DNA of 64,000 bases from Halalkalibacter alkalisediminis. GTDB lineage: Bacteria; Bacillota; Bacilli; Bacillales; Bacillaceae_D. Shown piece by piece: positions 37,146 through 47,096 of this stretch; position 1 is the stretch's first letter, and every line of letters begins with the position of its first letter. Made by a program: the position numbers and the translations under genes. The notes under the pieces are model-generated. The model saw only the letters and a list, made by a program, of their open reading frames with translations, was not told the origin of the DNA and ran no database searches. The DNA lies in NCBI RefSeq assembly GCF_028610705.1, contig NZ_JAQQWT010000006.1, positions 248,001 through 312,000 on the forward strand, read 5' to 3'.

Positions 37146-38387
37146 TTATTCCTCGTCGCCAATAATAGCTAGTCGACGCGTTTTTTCAGCAATTGCTTCT
37201 GGGTCAACTTTCTTACGGGCAACACCTGTTTCCATTGCCGTTTTTGCTACAGCAGAAGCTACAGCTGGGGCCACTCTTGGATCAAATGGAGCTGGGATGA
37301 CATAGTCAGGAGTTAGTTCTGCTTCCGTAACTAGATCAGCAATTGCGTAGACAGCAGCCACTTTCATTTCCTCGTTAATGTGAGTGGCTCTCACATCAAG
37401 GGCTCCTCTGAAAATACCAGGGAATGCAAGAACATTGTTAACCTGATTAGGAAAATCAGAGCGTCCTGTTCCAATTACCTTTGCACCTGCTGCTTTTGCT
37501 TCTTCTGGCATAATTTCTGGTGTAGGATTCGCCATTGCAAAAATAGTAGGATCTGGATTCATGCTTTCAATCATCTCTTTAGTTAGAGCTCCGGCAACCG
37601 ATACTCCGATAAACACATCAGACCCTTTAATCACATCTGCCAAACTACCTTCTAATTTGTCGCGGTTAGTAAACTTAGCCACTTCTGCTTTCATGCTATT
37701 CATGCCATAAGTGCGACCTTCAAAAATAGCCCCCTTTGAATCACACATAATGATGTCCCTGACACCCATTCTTTGCATCAATTTAATGATGGCAATTCCC
37801 GCTGATCCAGCTCCATTTGCCACGACTTTAATTTCAGACATACTCTTTCCTGTGATTTTCAATGCATTAATTAAACCAGCTAACGTAACGATAGCCGTTC
37901 CGTGTTGATCGTCATGAAACACAGGAATATTGGTCTCTTTTTTCAAACGTTCTTCAATTTCAAAGCAGTCTGGTGCAGCAATGTCCTCTAAATTAACACC
38001 ACCGAAAGTAGGTTCAAGCAATTTCACTGTTTCAATGATTTTCTCTGCGTCTGTTGTACGTAAGCAGATAGGGAATGCATCGACACCAGCAAACGATTTA
38101 AATAGAACCGCTTTTCCTTCCATAACAGGTAAAGATGCTTCTGGTCCGATATTCCCAAGCCCTAGTACTGCTGTACCATTACTAACAACAGCAACCATGT
38201 TCCCCTTCATTGTATATTCATAAACAGTTTCGACATCTTCAAAAATTTCTTTACAAGGTTCAGCTACACCAGGAGAATAGGCCAAACTTAAATCCTTTGC
38301 ATTACGTACAGCTACCTTTGCTCTAGATTCAAGTTTCCCCTGATTAATACGATGCATATGTAAAGCTTCTTCTCTAGTCGTTGCCAC
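37146..38387 (-). CDS. ytsJ: Malic enzyme (YtsJ type)
   Basis: 413 residues from the GTG start, which has AGGAGAG seven bases upstream and aligns with B. subtilis YtsJ. A longer frame to 38492 encodes an unrelated tail. It decarboxylates malate to pyruvate. Visible: NAKDLSLAYSPGVAEPC (about 23-39), the acidic metal site FHDDQHGTAIV (about 140), the NAD(P) site VVANGAGSAGIAI (about 170) and TGRSDFPNQVNNVLAFPGI. B. subtilis YtsJ prefers NADP. Confidence 0.93.
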   Translation of the reverse strand: MATTREEALHMHRINQGKLESRAKVAVRNAKDLSLAYSPGVAEPCKEIFEDVETVYEYTMKGNMVAVVSNGTAVLGLGNIGPEASLPVMEGKAVLFKSFAGVDAFPICLRTTDAEKIIETVKLLEPTFGGVNLEDIAAPDCFEIEERLKKETNIPVFHDDQHGTAIVTLAGLINALKITGKSMSEIKVVANGAGSAGIAIIKLMQRMGVRDIIMCDSKGAIFEGRTYGMNSMKAEVAKFTNRDKLEGSLADVIKGSDVFIGVSVAGALTKEMIESMNPDPTIFAMANPTPEIMPEEAKAAGAKVIGTGRSDFPNQVNNVLAFPGIFRGALDVRATHINEEMKVAAVYAIADLVTEAELTPDYVIPAPFDPRVAPAVASAVAKTAMETGVARKKVDPEAIAEKTRRLAIIGDEE

Positions 38388-38617
38388 AATGACACTCTCC
38401 TTCAATGTAAGATTATCTATTTTTTTAATAAAATTCACTGGTCTGACCACTAAAACATCCTTTATTATATAGAAGATTCCTTGATTAGCCAAGACTAAAT
38501 ATGAAATGAATCTACCAAAGTGATAAAATGCCCTATTTACGACTAACTCTCAATAAACTTATACGGAAAATATTCTATTTTGAAAGAATAACTGACAATA
38601 CTGTCTAGCTTCATTTT

Positions 38618-41600
38618 TTATATAGTTGCTTTTAATACTACATTCTCATCACCTAAGAGCTTTTTCATACCATTTAAGAAGTCGAAACTTGAGCTTACAT
38701 AATAATCTTGAGATAAATGAATCGTTTGCTGAGTTCTCTCGTAATACAAAATAACCGGGATCGCACCCTTCTCCTCAAGAAGTAAACTTTTCACTTTTGT
38801 TAATATCTCAGGTTTCCCTTGTTCAGCTGTGATTCTTAAGTAAAGTGCATCTAGCTCTTTCTTTACACCTAGAGAATCGACAGGCGCTGCTTTATCGACA
38901 ATTAGTTGGAGTCGTTCCTTTGTCTGATCAAAACGCCCCTCTACTAACACAAGCCTTCCTTCGTCAAACACTTGTTCATGTTTACTCCAAGTCCGAGGAA
39001 ATATGATTAATTCACATTCCCCAGATTCATCTGTAATCGCTGAGAACGCCATCCCTTCTCCTTTTTTTGTTTTGATTTTCTTAACGTGTGTAATCAACCC
39101 TGCCACTCTAACTGTTCCTTGTTTGGTCAACGCTTCATCCACAGTAAGGCGTCCTACGTCTTGCAGTTTTCCCTTCCACTCTTCAATTGGATGTCCGGAT
39201 AAATAAAAACCTAATACTTCTTTTTCAAAATCCAACTTCTCTTGTGGGAGGAGTGGCTCCACTTGGCGATAATTCGGAGGTTGTAAATCTAACGTAAAGA
39301 GTCCCTCAGTCTCATTTTGAAAAGAATTCACTTCACTCGCGAAACGCACCGCTTCTTCTACCGCGTATAACAAAGTCGCACGATCTTCTTCAAACTCATC
39401 CATAGCTCCTGCTTTTATTAAGTTTTCTAATGCTTTTTTATTAACGTTTTTTTGATCAACTCGAACAGCAAAGCTAAACAAATCGGTAAAGGCTTCTTTT
39501 CTTCCTTCTTGAACAATTTGCCTTGCCGCTTGCAATCCGACATGTGCAATAGGCAATAATCCAAATCGGATCCCTTGATCTTCAATCGAGAAGAGAATTT
39601 GACTCTTTGAAACCGAGGGAGGCAACACCTCATATCCTGCATCCTTACATTCACGAATGTGATGAGCTAATTTATCATGTTGATTCCAAACCCCCGATAA
39701 AAGAGCTGTATAAAAGGCAAGTGGATAATTCACTTTTAAATACGCTAAATAATAACTAATCATGCTATAAGCAACAGCATGACTTCGATTAAAGCCGTAA
39801 TCGGCAAATCGCTCAATAAGCTCATAAACTTCTTCTGCAACTTGTCTAGAATATCCTTTTAAATTAGCACCTTTTATAAAGGCTTCACGCTGTTGGTCTA
39901 GCTCTTGTTTTTTCTTTTTGCCGATCGCCCTCCTCAGAATATCTGCTTCTGCAAGAGAAAAACCAGCCATGGTCGAAGCAATTTCCATAATTTGTTCTTG
40001 ATAGATTATGACCCCATATGTTCTTGTTAGAATCGGTATTAGGTCAGGATGGGCTACTGAGATCGGTGCATTTTCATGTTTGCCTTTTACATAAGTTGGG
40101 ATGTATTTCATTGGACCCGGTCGATACAACGCATTGACCGCAACGATGTCTTCAAATTCTGATGGTTTTAACTGTTTTAAAGCTTGTCTCATCCCGGGTG
40201 ATTCAAGTTGAAAAACTCCTGTCGTTTCTCCCTTACCTAGTAATTGGAACGTTTTTTCATCATCGAATGGAACATCCGATAAGTTTATTTTCGTCCCTGA
40301 TTGTTGTTCAATTAATTTAGTTATATTCTCAAGTAACGTTAAGTTTCGTAATCCGAGAAAATCAAATTTGAGTAGTCCTAATTTTTCAACGATATCCATA
40401 GTTGCTTGAGTTAAAGAGATCATGGATTGTCCCGCTTGTAACGCCATTACTTTTGTTAATGGTTCACTGCTGATCACGACCCCCGCAGCATGAGTCGAGG
40501 AGTGGCGCGGGAGACCTTCTAATTCCAGTGCAATCTTCCACATTTCGTGTACATCCTCTGATTGTTGAACCAACTCTTGTAATGTTTCACTGTCAGCCAA
40601 TGCTTTGGCTAGAGTCATTCCAGGAGCGGATGGGATCTGCTTAATAAGTTGCTCAATTACATAGCTATCGGCTCCTAGCACTTTCCCAACATCTCGAATA
40701 ACAGCTCTAGCCGCTAATGTACCGAATGTAATAATTTGCGCGACATGTGCTCTTCCATACTTTTTTTGAACGTAAGTAATGATTTCATCCCGTCTATGGT
40801 CGGGGAAATCAATATCAATATCAGGCATTGAAACCCGTTCATGATTCAAAAAACGCTCAAACAGCAAATCATAATGTAATGGGTCGACATTGGTGATCTG
40901 TAATACATAAGCCACTAATGAGCCAGCAGCAGATCCCCTCCCCGGACCAGTTAAAATCCCTTGTTCTCTTGCATATTTCATAAAGTCCCATACGATTAAA
41001 AAGTAATCACTAAAGCCCATTCGTTCAATAACCGCTAACTCTTTCTCTAATCGTTCCAATACCTCGGTCGAAATATTCTCATAACGAATGGAGCAACCTT
41101 CCAGGCACAATGTTCTTAAAAATTCATTTGAACTCTGATTTACCTCATTTGGATACTTAGGGAGTTGCGGCTTATCTAGCTCTAAATGTACCGAGCACTT
41201 TGAAGCAAAAAACTGCGTTGCCTTTAGAGCTACCTCCTCTCCCTTGAAAAGATCTTGCATTTCCTTAGGACTTTGTAAATAAAAGAAAGCCTCTTTTCTT
41301 TCAAGCGGGTAATCTTCTATTTTAACGTTTTCTTTTATCGAACGGACAACTTGGTAAGCCTTCGCATCTTTCTTCTCTAAATAAAAGCAGGGCTGAGAGG
41401 CCAGTAAATGGACTCCAGTTTTCTCAGATAGCCATTTTATACTTTGATGCATTTCTTTATCCATTTTTGAACTAGCTTGCAGTTCTAAATAACAATCCGA
41501 TCCCTCCATCGTTCCTAACCACGTTTTCAACCAAACACTAGCTTGCTCCTCGCGATTTTGAAACAAAAAAGAGGACAGTGGACCATTGGTAAAAGGAACG

Positions 41601-41983
41601 ACAACCATTAAATCGTCCAAGTATGGAACCACTTCATCTCTCGTTAAGTAAGACTTCTTATCTGGTTTATGACCAATAATGGTTGAAAGCTTAAGCAAGT
41701 TGGTGTAGCCATTCTGATTTTTTGCATACACTCGAATCAAGGCCGACTCACTTGAGTGTCCTTTGCTATCTTGTTCGATGGTTAACTCCAAACCAAAAAT
41801 GGGCTTTATCTGATGCTTTAAGCAGGCTTCATAAAAAGGAACAGCTCCATACATCACATGTCTATCACTTAATGCCAATGCCTTATATCCGAGTTCCTTT
41901 GCTCTTTTGACGAGGGGTTCTATTCGATTAGTGGAAGATAGAAGACTGTATTCACTGTAAACATGACTTAGGACAATCTCCAT
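38618..41983 (-). CDS. dnaE: DNA polymerase III alpha subunit DnaE
   Basis: 1121 residues. It is the second replicative polymerase of Firmicutes, extending primers before PolC takes over. Order: PHP domain (LSHVYSEYSLL, ALSDRHVMYGAVPFYE), catalytic palm with the acidic triplet PDIDIDFPDHRRDEI (about 386) and GPGRGSAAGSLVAYVL, beta-binding and HhH region, OB-fold (about 975-1055, VRVAGLITHVKKIKTKKGEG) and C-terminal tail. The start at MEIVLSHVY follows GGGGATGAGG; the frame extends another 33 codons without a suitable site. It is divergent from ytrH. Confidence 0.95.
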   Translation of the reverse strand: MEIVLSHVYSEYSLLSSTNRIEPLVKRAKELGYKALALSDRHVMYGAVPFYEACLKHQIKPIFGLELTIEQDSKGHSSESALIRVYAKNQNGYTNLLKLSTIIGHKPDKKSYLTRDEVVPYLDDLMVVVPFTNGPLSSFLFQNREEQASVWLKTWLGTMEGSDCYLELQASSKMDKEMHQSIKWLSEKTGVHLLASQPCFYLEKKDAKAYQVVRSIKENVKIEDYPLERKEAFFYLQSPKEMQDLFKGEEVALKATQFFASKCSVHLELDKPQLPKYPNEVNQSSNEFLRTLCLEGCSIRYENISTEVLERLEKELAVIERMGFSDYFLIVWDFMKYAREQGILTGPGRGSAAGSLVAYVLQITNVDPLHYDLLFERFLNHERVSMPDIDIDFPDHRRDEIITYVQKKYGRAHVAQIITFGTLAARAVIRDVGKVLGADSYVIEQLIKQIPSAPGMTLAKALADSETLQELVQQSEDVHEMWKIALELEGLPRHSSTHAAGVVISSEPLTKVMALQAGQSMISLTQATMDIVEKLGLLKFDFLGLRNLTLLENITKLIEQQSGTKINLSDVPFDDEKTFQLLGKGETTGVFQLESPGMRQALKQLKPSEFEDIVAVNALYRPGPMKYIPTYVKGKHENAPISVAHPDLIPILTRTYGVIIYQEQIMEIASTMAGFSLAEADILRRAIGKKKKQELDQQREAFIKGANLKGYSRQVAEEVYELIERFADYGFNRSHAVAYSMISYYLAYLKVNYPLAFYTALLSGVWNQHDKLAHHIRECKDAGYEVLPPSVSKSQILFSIEDQGIRFGLLPIAHVGLQAARQIVQEGRKEAFTDLFSFAVRVDQKNVNKKALENLIKAGAMDEFEEDRATLLYAVEEAVRFASEVNSFQNETEGLFTLDLQPPNYRQVEPLLPQEKLDFEKEVLGFYLSGHPIEEWKGKLQDVGRLTVDEALTKQGTVRVAGLITHVKKIKTKKGEGMAFSAITDESGECELIIFPRTWSKHEQVFDEGRLVLVEGRFDQTKERLQLIVDKAAPVDSLGVKKELDALYLRITAEQGKPEILTKVKSLLLEEKGAIPVILYYERTQQTIHLSQDYYVSSSFDFLNGMKKLLGDENVVLKATI

Positions 41984-42252
41984 TTCAACCTCATCCCCTT
42001 TCCTTATTTGTTTCTCTAGTATAGTACAAATTCTCCTAAATTGAACACGAGAGTGCCTAAGGAGTTTCATAATTGTAGTCATAATTTCTAAAGTCTTGTC
42101 TTATATATATATGGATAAGCTTTATTATAAAAAGTTATTCCTGCTCTCCTTTTATCTAGACCATTTGTCAATAAATAGACAAGCTACAACTATGCTAAAA
42201 AGCTACCACTTTTTAATTGATACAATTAGAGAAGAAAGAAAGGTGAATCCAA

Positions 42253-42591
42253 ATGCTAACTCGCGAACTACTCGCCACACTTATTATTGATTTTTTTGTT
42301 GCCTTTGGTGTCATCATTGGGGGGGCTATTATTGGTGGCATCGGGGCTTTTTTAATTGGAAAACCTCCTTTATCAGCGATGCATGACCTAGCCGGAAGCT
42401 TAAAAATATGGGCGATTGTCGCAGCCATCGGTGGAACATTTGATGCTATTACGAATATTGAACGCGGTCTTTTTTATGGAACGCATGACGATATTTTCAA
42501 GACCGGGTTTATGATTCTAGCAGCATTATGTGGAGCTCATTCCGGTACTGTATTTATCCAGTGGATTGTTGGGGAGTCCTTGCCATCATGA
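42253..42591 (+). CDS. ytrH: Sporulation membrane protein YtrH
   Basis: 112 residues with three hydrophobic segments (about 8-35, 50-70, 85-105) and a glycine-rich stretch VIIGGAIIGGIGAFLIGKP. The family acts in spore development in the mother cell; in B. subtilis ytrHI is sigma-E dependent. GAAAGGTG precedes the ATG. A GATACAAT just upstream resembles a sigma-E -10 box, but no good -35 was found. It overlaps ytrI by four bases (ATGA). Confidence 0.85.
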   Translation: MLTRELLATLIIDFFVAFGVIIGGAIIGGIGAFLIGKPPLSAMHDLAGSLKIWAIVAAIGGTFDAITNIERGLFYGTHDDIFKTGFMILAALCGAHSGTVFIQWIVGESLPS

Positions 42592-43091
42592 GGATTCCAC
42601 CTTTTTTCGGGCGTCCTACGGTTCAACGCTTTTTCGCGGGCATCATACTCGGGATTTTCATTGGTTGGTTCTTTTTTATTTATCAATACGGACAAGTGTA
42701 TGAAGGATTAGTTGTTCGTATCTCTGAACAAGAAGCGACGATACGAGATCTCGAGAGAGAAAAAAAAATATTAGTAAGTGAGCAAACAAAATTAAATGAG
42801 GAAAATCAAAAAAAATTAACGCTTCAGGACATTGAGATTCATTTTAATAATGACCGAAAGCTTAAGTTGAACCAACTAACCTTATTAGATTTAAAGCAAC
42901 AGGCTTTAAATGAATTACAAGACATTAAGCGTAAAGATCTTGAGACAATAGCCAATATGAAAGAGTTAATGATAAGTACGATCGAGAATAAAGTCTATAC
43001 GGTTGAAGATAAGCGCTATCAACTAAATGTGACCGGAACGTTCCTCTATACAACGCTTGAGCTTTATGTAGAGATCATTCCATCGAGCTAA
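42588..43091 (+). CDS. ytrI: Sporulation membrane protein YtrI
   Basis: 167 residues from MRIPPFFGRP, whose ATG overlaps the ytrH stop. One membrane helix (about 15-33) is followed by a coiled coil (about 42-85, RISEQEATIRDLEREKKIL) and a C-terminal domain ending LELYVEIIPSS. YtrI is known as a mother-cell protein needed for normal spores; the mechanism is not known. GGGGAGT lies upstream, about ten bases away. Confidence 0.85.
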   Translation: MRIPPFFGRPTVQRFFAGIILGIFIGWFFFIYQYGQVYEGLVVRISEQEATIRDLEREKKILVSEQTKLNEENQKKLTLQDIEIHFNNDRKLKLNQLTLLDLKQQALNELQDIKRKDLETIANMKELMISTIENKVYTVEDKRYQLNVTGTFLYTTLELYVEIIPSS

Positions 43092-43147
43092 AAGAGCAGG
43101 TAAAACCTGACCTTTTGTGAACTTGTAATTCTACCTGGAGTAAAGGC

Positions 43148-43277
43148 GCAATGGCTTACTCGCTGCGCGCCTCTTCTGAGAAAACCACTCAGAAAAGGCT
43201 TAAAACCTTGTAGCGGTTCCGCTCATTGCTTAGAGTATGTTCAAAAAGGTAAAACCCGACCTTTTTGAACATACTCT
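43148..43277. repeat. Dispersed palindromic repeat, copy 6 (full)
   Basis: Core 43148-43229 contains CTCGCTGCGCGCC; its centre pairs CTTCTGAG with CTCAGAAAAG. The hairpin at 43232-43277 has a perfect 19-bp stem (AGAGTATGTTCAAAAAGGT). A weaker hairpin, CAGGTAAAACCTG, lies next to ytrI at 43098-43110. Here the strong hairpin is on the side away from the upstream gene. Confidence 0.85.
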
Positions 43278-43380
43278 AAAACGTCACAGTTTTTCGAACT
43301 TTTCTTTTAATTCCATTCTGATCTAGTCAAATGCTGTATAATATAAGTATATCTTATATAAAAATAGGGAGGGTTGGATC

Positions 43381-43581
43381 ATGGATGTAACAGGAAAAGA
43401 CATGGTGCTTAACCGTAAGCAAATGGCTCTAAAGAAAGTTGAAAAGGTTAAAAATGGTTTGTCTGCTTTTGCTGAGTCAAAAGAAGTAATTGAGATCATT
43501 CGTAAGGAGCTAGAAAAGGATGGCATTGACGTGTACGAGGACATTACAGAAATTGGATCTTGGTTTATCCCAGCTAAATAA
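43381..43581 (+). CDS. Small conserved cytoplasmic protein, unknown function
   Basis: 66 residues, charged and mostly helical, ending TEIGSWFIPAK. GGGAGGG precedes the ATG. The position between ytrI and nrnA suggests equivalence to the small B. subtilis gene ytzJ, but this is from gene order only. No domain or motif was recognised. A terminator follows. The reverse-strand frame over it has no ribosome-binding site. Confidence 0.7.
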   Translation: MDVTGKDMVLNRKQMALKKVEKVKNGLSAFAESKEVIEIIRKELEKDGIDVYEDITEIGSWFIPAK

Positions 43582-43591
43582 TGTAAAAAAC

Positions 43592-43640
43592 CAAAAAGAG
43601 GGATAGGATAACCACATACACGGCACCCTTCCCTCTTTTC
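43592..43640. terminator. Bidirectional terminator between the small gene and nrnA
   Basis: AAAAAGAGGGA pairs with TCCCTCTTTT across a long loop with further partial pairing. T runs occur on both strands. Confidence 0.7.
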
Positions 43641-43644
43641 CTTT

Positions 43645-44574
43645 TTACTGGCAGGCCTTTATCAATTTGGATACGATGTCTTCAGTTTCTTCCCAAGAAT
43701 AAGCTGTTGCTCCAGCCGCCATGGGATGACCTCCACCATGATGCTCAGCCGCAATGCCATTAATAACCGGCCCTTTAGAACGAAGCCTCACGCGTATACG
43801 GTCCGCATCTTCCACAAAGAATACCCACGCTTTTAGCCCTTCTACATCCGAAAAAGTATTCACAAGTTGTGATGATTCATTGGATGTCACTTGAAAACGT
43901 GTTAAATCTTCTGCCGTTAACTTCATGACACCTACGTTTTCCACAACCTGAAAATGCTGCAATACATAGCCCTGAAGTCGAGTGATCTTTAAGTCTTTCT
44001 TATGTAAATTAGAGTAAAAAGCATTTTGATCAAAAGTTTGTTTAACAAGTAAACTCGTTCTCATGAACGTTTCAGCTGTCGTGTTCGTATACCTAAACCG
44101 TCCCGTATCTCCTACTATACCAGCGTATAATAGCAACGCAGATTCAGAGCTTAATTTGTAGCCATTCTCTTTTCCTTGAATGACAAATTCGACGATCATT
44201 TCACTAGTTGAACTAAAGGCAGGATCAACCCATACGATATCACCGTAAGGCTCTTCATTTGGATGATGGTCTACTTTGATCAAATAAGCCCCTTGAGTAA
44301 AACGTTTATCGTCCACTCTCTCCGTATTTGCCGTGTCACAAACAATTACTAATGCTTGTTCATAATCATGATCTAGAACTTGATCCATTTTCCCTAAGAA
44401 GGAAAGTGATGGCTCTTCTTCTCCTACTACAAGGACTTTCTTTTCTGGGAAACGTTCTTTGATCACTTGAGCTAATCCCATTTGTGACCCTAATGCGTCT
44501 GGATCAGGACGTTCGTGCCTATGAATAATGATGGTCTCAAATTCATTTATTTTCACTTGAATGTCTTGTATCAT
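43645..44574 (-). CDS. nrnA: Oligoribonuclease / pAp-phosphatase NrnA
   Basis: 309 residues, DHH/DHHA1 phosphoesterase. It degrades nano-RNAs and 3'-phosphoadenosine 5'-phosphate. The metal motifs are HRHERPDPDALGSQ (about 20-33), VCDTANTERVDD (about 82), KVDHHPNEEPYGD (about 104) and VGDTGRFRYTNTTAE (about 158). The C-terminal DHHA1 domain has the GGGHPMAAGA motif (about 282). MIQDIQVK was selected because AGGAGAG lies seven bases upstream. B. subtilis ytqI is the same gene. Confidence 0.94.
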   Translation of the reverse strand: MIQDIQVKINEFETIIIHRHERPDPDALGSQMGLAQVIKERFPEKKVLVVGEEEPSLSFLGKMDQVLDHDYEQALVIVCDTANTERVDDKRFTQGAYLIKVDHHPNEEPYGDIVWVDPAFSSTSEMIVEFVIQGKENGYKLSSESALLLYAGIVGDTGRFRYTNTTAETFMRTSLLVKQTFDQNAFYSNLHKKDLKITRLQGYVLQHFQVVENVGVMKLTAEDLTRFQVTSNESSQLVNTFSDVEGLKAWVFFVEDADRIRVRLRSKGPVINGIAAEHHGGGHPMAAGATAYSWEETEDIVSKLIKACQ

Positions 44575-44759
44575 TTTCTCACTCTCCTGTTTGTTCACGG
44601 ATCCTCCACTGGCAAAATCATCGTTACCAAGATACAATTGCTACTATACGCATTTGAAAAAGGTCATGCAATAGCTTAAGACTCTCAGCTGTCTATTACA
44701 TATAAACGAAGTAGAGCTCGCTATTGCTACTAGGTTGCTAAAAAGGAGGGTATGTTTTT

Positions 44760-45044
44760 ATGGATAAACTATTAACTATTATTATAGTGGTTTCGGCCGT
44801 TTTCTTCATGTATAACAAAGTTAAGTTTTGGCGTACTGAAGAATCATTATTAAAAAAGATTTATCAAACTAAATCTACGTTAACTCTTGGTTTCTTCCTC
44901 ACAGCATTCGGGGCAAACTTGTTTATCTTTCCTCGAAGTACAATAGATTTTGTTGTTGGGATTATATTCGCCATTCTCGGTTTAGCCAATGTCATCTTTG
45001 GCTATCGTGCGTCACGTCATTATATGGGCCAATTGGATAATTAA
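44760..45044 (+). CDS. ytpI: YtpI-family membrane protein
   Basis: 94 residues with three hydrophobic helices (about 3-18, 40-57, 60-80) and a conserved YQTKSTLTLGFFLTAFGANL. No enzymatic motif; function is unknown. AAGGAGGG precedes the ATG. It lies between nrnA and ytoI, as in B. subtilis. A repeat-derived hairpin 30 bases after the stop can serve as terminator. Confidence 0.85.
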   Translation: MDKLLTIIIVVSAVFFMYNKVKFWRTEESLLKKIYQTKSTLTLGFFLTAFGANLFIFPRSTIDFVVGIIFAILGLANVIFGYRASRHYMGQLDN

Positions 45045-45073
45045 AGATAAATGGTTCACCCCCAAGCGTTTGC

Positions 45074-45203
45074 AAGGCCACTGAAAAAGGTACGATTCTC
45101 ACCTTTTTCAGTGGCCTTTTAGCAATGAGCGGAACCGTTGCTTGGTCTTAAGCCTGCTATAGTGGGGTTCTCATAGCAAACGCGCAACGTGTGAAGCCAT
45201 TGC
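45074..45203. repeat. Dispersed palindromic repeat, copy 7 (full, inverted)
   Basis: The hairpin at 45074-45118 pairs AAGGCCACTGAAAAAGGT with its complement over 18 bp, perfectly, just after ytpI. The core follows at 45122-45203 in the opposite orientation to copies 1-6 on the plus strand. Its central stem pairs TTGCTAT with ATAGCA, unlike the other copies. Confidence 0.85.
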
Positions 45204-45236
45204 AGCTTCCTTGAATCTGCTAAAGGGATTCTTTAT

Positions 45237-46541
45237 TTAGTCGATTAACTGCGCCATCATCAACGCTTTACCGACAATATCACCATTGTGATACAGTTCA
45301 ACATCGATCTTGCCATTTCTTCTTCCGCTTTCAAGGATCTTCGGTTGGATCGTCATAATGCTGTCAATTTGAACAGGCTTTATGAAGTAAAGGGTAATAT
45401 TTTCAACAACCAAATCTCCCTTTTTAAATTTACGTAATACCCTTCTCCCTACTTCGGTTACTAGGGTTGTAATGACGCCATATGAAATCGTTCCTAGCTG
45501 GTTCGTCATCTGTGGGGTTACTTCACATTCAAATAATAATTCCTCTGTTGAAATATCTCGTATACGACTTGTAACAATATCCTCAATCGTTTCTCCGATA
45601 TGCGGTTGGCGCTGCACCATTTGCAAGGCCTTAAGTACATCCTGGCGACTAATCACTCCAAGCAGCTTCCTTTGGCTATCAATGACAGGTAGAAGTTCAA
45701 TCCCTTCCCACACCATGACGTGAGCGGCTGCTGCGACTGATGTGCGTTCATTTACCGTTATCGGGTTGCCAGTCATCACCTTTTCAATCGGTGTTTGCTT
45801 CGTCGCACCTAATACATCTTTAGCAGCTACCATCCCCTTGATTTTTAAATTCTGATCAATGACTGGATAGCGACTATGGCCCGTTTTTTCATTTAAATCA
45901 TGCCATTTATCGACCGTGTTTTGCGTCGTCATATAATACGTATCTTGAAACGGAATTAACACATCATCGACAAGAACGATTTCCTTTTTAATTAATTGAT
46001 CATAGATGGCCCGGTTAATCATCGCTGCAACTGTAAACGTATCATAACTCGTGGAGATGATAGGTAATGCCAACTCATCAGCAAGCGCTTTTGCCTCTTC
46101 GCTCGTGTCAAATCCCCCTGTAATGAGGACAGCAGCACCCGCTTCAAGGCCGACTTTGTGCACTTGATCACGATTACCTACGATCAATAAATTGCCTGCT
46201 TCAACGTATCTCATCATGGCATCTAGCTTCATCGCACCAATCACAAAACGATTTAATGTTTTATGAAGCCCTTCTCTTCCACCTAGGACTTGTCCATCCA
46301 CAATGTTTACAACCTCGGCATAAGTAAGTTTCTCAATATTCTCTTTCTTCTTTTTTTCAATGCGAATCGTACCAACCCGTTCGATCGTACTGACTAATCC
46401 TTTATTTTCTGCTTCTTTGATCGCTCGATAAGCTGTTCCTTCACTTACTGTAAGTGCTTTCGCAATCGAACGTACGGAAATTTTTTCTCCAACAGCTAAA
46501 CTTGTAATATATTCAATAATCTGCTCATGCTTTGTAGCCAT
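45237..46541 (-). CDS. ytoI: CBS/DRTGG/hotdog-domain transcription-regulator-like protein YtoI
   Basis: 434 residues. Order: winged helix (about 1-70, ISVRSIAKALTVSEGTAYRAIKEA), DRTGG domain (about 75-180), two CBS domains (about 190-315, YPVIDQNLKIKGMVAAKDVLG and LLPVIDSQRKLLGVISRQDVL) and a C-terminal hotdog/thioesterase-like domain (about 325-434). CBS pairs bind adenosyl nucleotides. The target genes and ligand are unknown. MATKHEQ was taken as the start, with GGTGG upstream. Confidence 0.85.
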   Translation of the reverse strand: MATKHEQIIEYITSLAVGEKISVRSIAKALTVSEGTAYRAIKEAENKGLVSTIERVGTIRIEKKKKENIEKLTYAEVVNIVDGQVLGGREGLHKTLNRFVIGAMKLDAMMRYVEAGNLLIVGNRDQVHKVGLEAGAAVLITGGFDTSEEAKALADELALPIISTSYDTFTVAAMINRAIYDQLIKKEIVLVDDVLIPFQDTYYMTTQNTVDKWHDLNEKTGHSRYPVIDQNLKIKGMVAAKDVLGATKQTPIEKVMTGNPITVNERTSVAAAAHVMVWEGIELLPVIDSQRKLLGVISRQDVLKALQMVQRQPHIGETIEDIVTSRIRDISTEELLFECEVTPQMTNQLGTISYGVITTLVTEVGRRVLRKFKKGDLVVENITLYFIKPVQIDSIMTIQPKILESGRRNGKIDVELYHNGDIVGKALMMAQLID

Positions 46542-46641
46542 GATAGCCACCACACTTTCACTCGGCTGTTCTACCGAAAATTCATATCTGTACTACTAAC
46601 CATTATACGTGTGAAAGATGCGACTATCAAGGCTCTCCTTC

Positions 46642-46881
46642 TTATCCTCTTAACTTAGTTCTCACTTGTACATGCTTTCTAATAGGTACAGATTTCCTTG
46701 CTTCTTCTTTTTTTCGATATAACAGATGCAAGCCATTGCCGAGAATAACCATACTAGCAAAAGCAATCCATCCCCATGCAAAGATCTGATCGACCATCGA
46801 GCCCGCCATGGGAAGGAATTCAATTCCATACATCAACATGGCTGTAGCAAGCAGAAAACACATAAAATATCTTTGTTTCAT
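46642..46881 (-). CDS. Small two-helix membrane protein, unknown
   Basis: 79 residues from MKQRYFMCF, chosen for the GGGGGGA ribosome-binding site; the open frame continues 47 codons upstream without one. Hydrophobic helices at about 5-22 and 28-50 are followed by a basic tail (YRKKEEARKSVPIRKHVQVR). It lies between ytoI and ytkL; no family was recognised. Confidence 0.65.
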   Translation of the reverse strand: MKQRYFMCFLLATAMLMYGIEFLPMAGSMVDQIFAWGWIAFASMVILGNGLHLLYRKKEEARKSVPIRKHVQVRTKLRG

Positions 46882-47036
46882 TTTAATCCCCCCGATTCTT
46901 ACTTCATCATATGTTTTTTTAGGCAAAAAAAGACCGAGCCTCTGTGAAAGACCTGGTCTAGAACCTAATTTTTTTAGCGTGCAAGAAGACTTTTGTCTGT
47001 AAACGACCATGAAAACGATCAAGAACAGGCAAAAAA

Positions 47037-47081
47037 AAAACGACCTAACTCCCCCGCACTCGGTGAGGCTTAAATCGTTTT
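47037..47081 (-). terminator. Terminator of ytkL
   Basis: Transcript AAAACGA pairs with TCGTTTT, with TTAA/TTAG and CTC/GAG pairs inside, then a run of about ten T. Confidence 0.7.
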
Positions 47082-47096
47082 AATTAGTAACTTTTT

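Noticed and set aside
42190-42245. Sigma-E promoter for ytrHI
   Set aside because: GATACAAT resembles a sigma-E -10 box, but the -35 position 14 bases upstream reads AAAAAGCT, which does not fit.
43323-43544. 73-residue minus-strand frame
   Set aside because: It lies opposite the small plus-strand gene 43381-43581, which has a strong GGGAGGG site; the minus frame has none.
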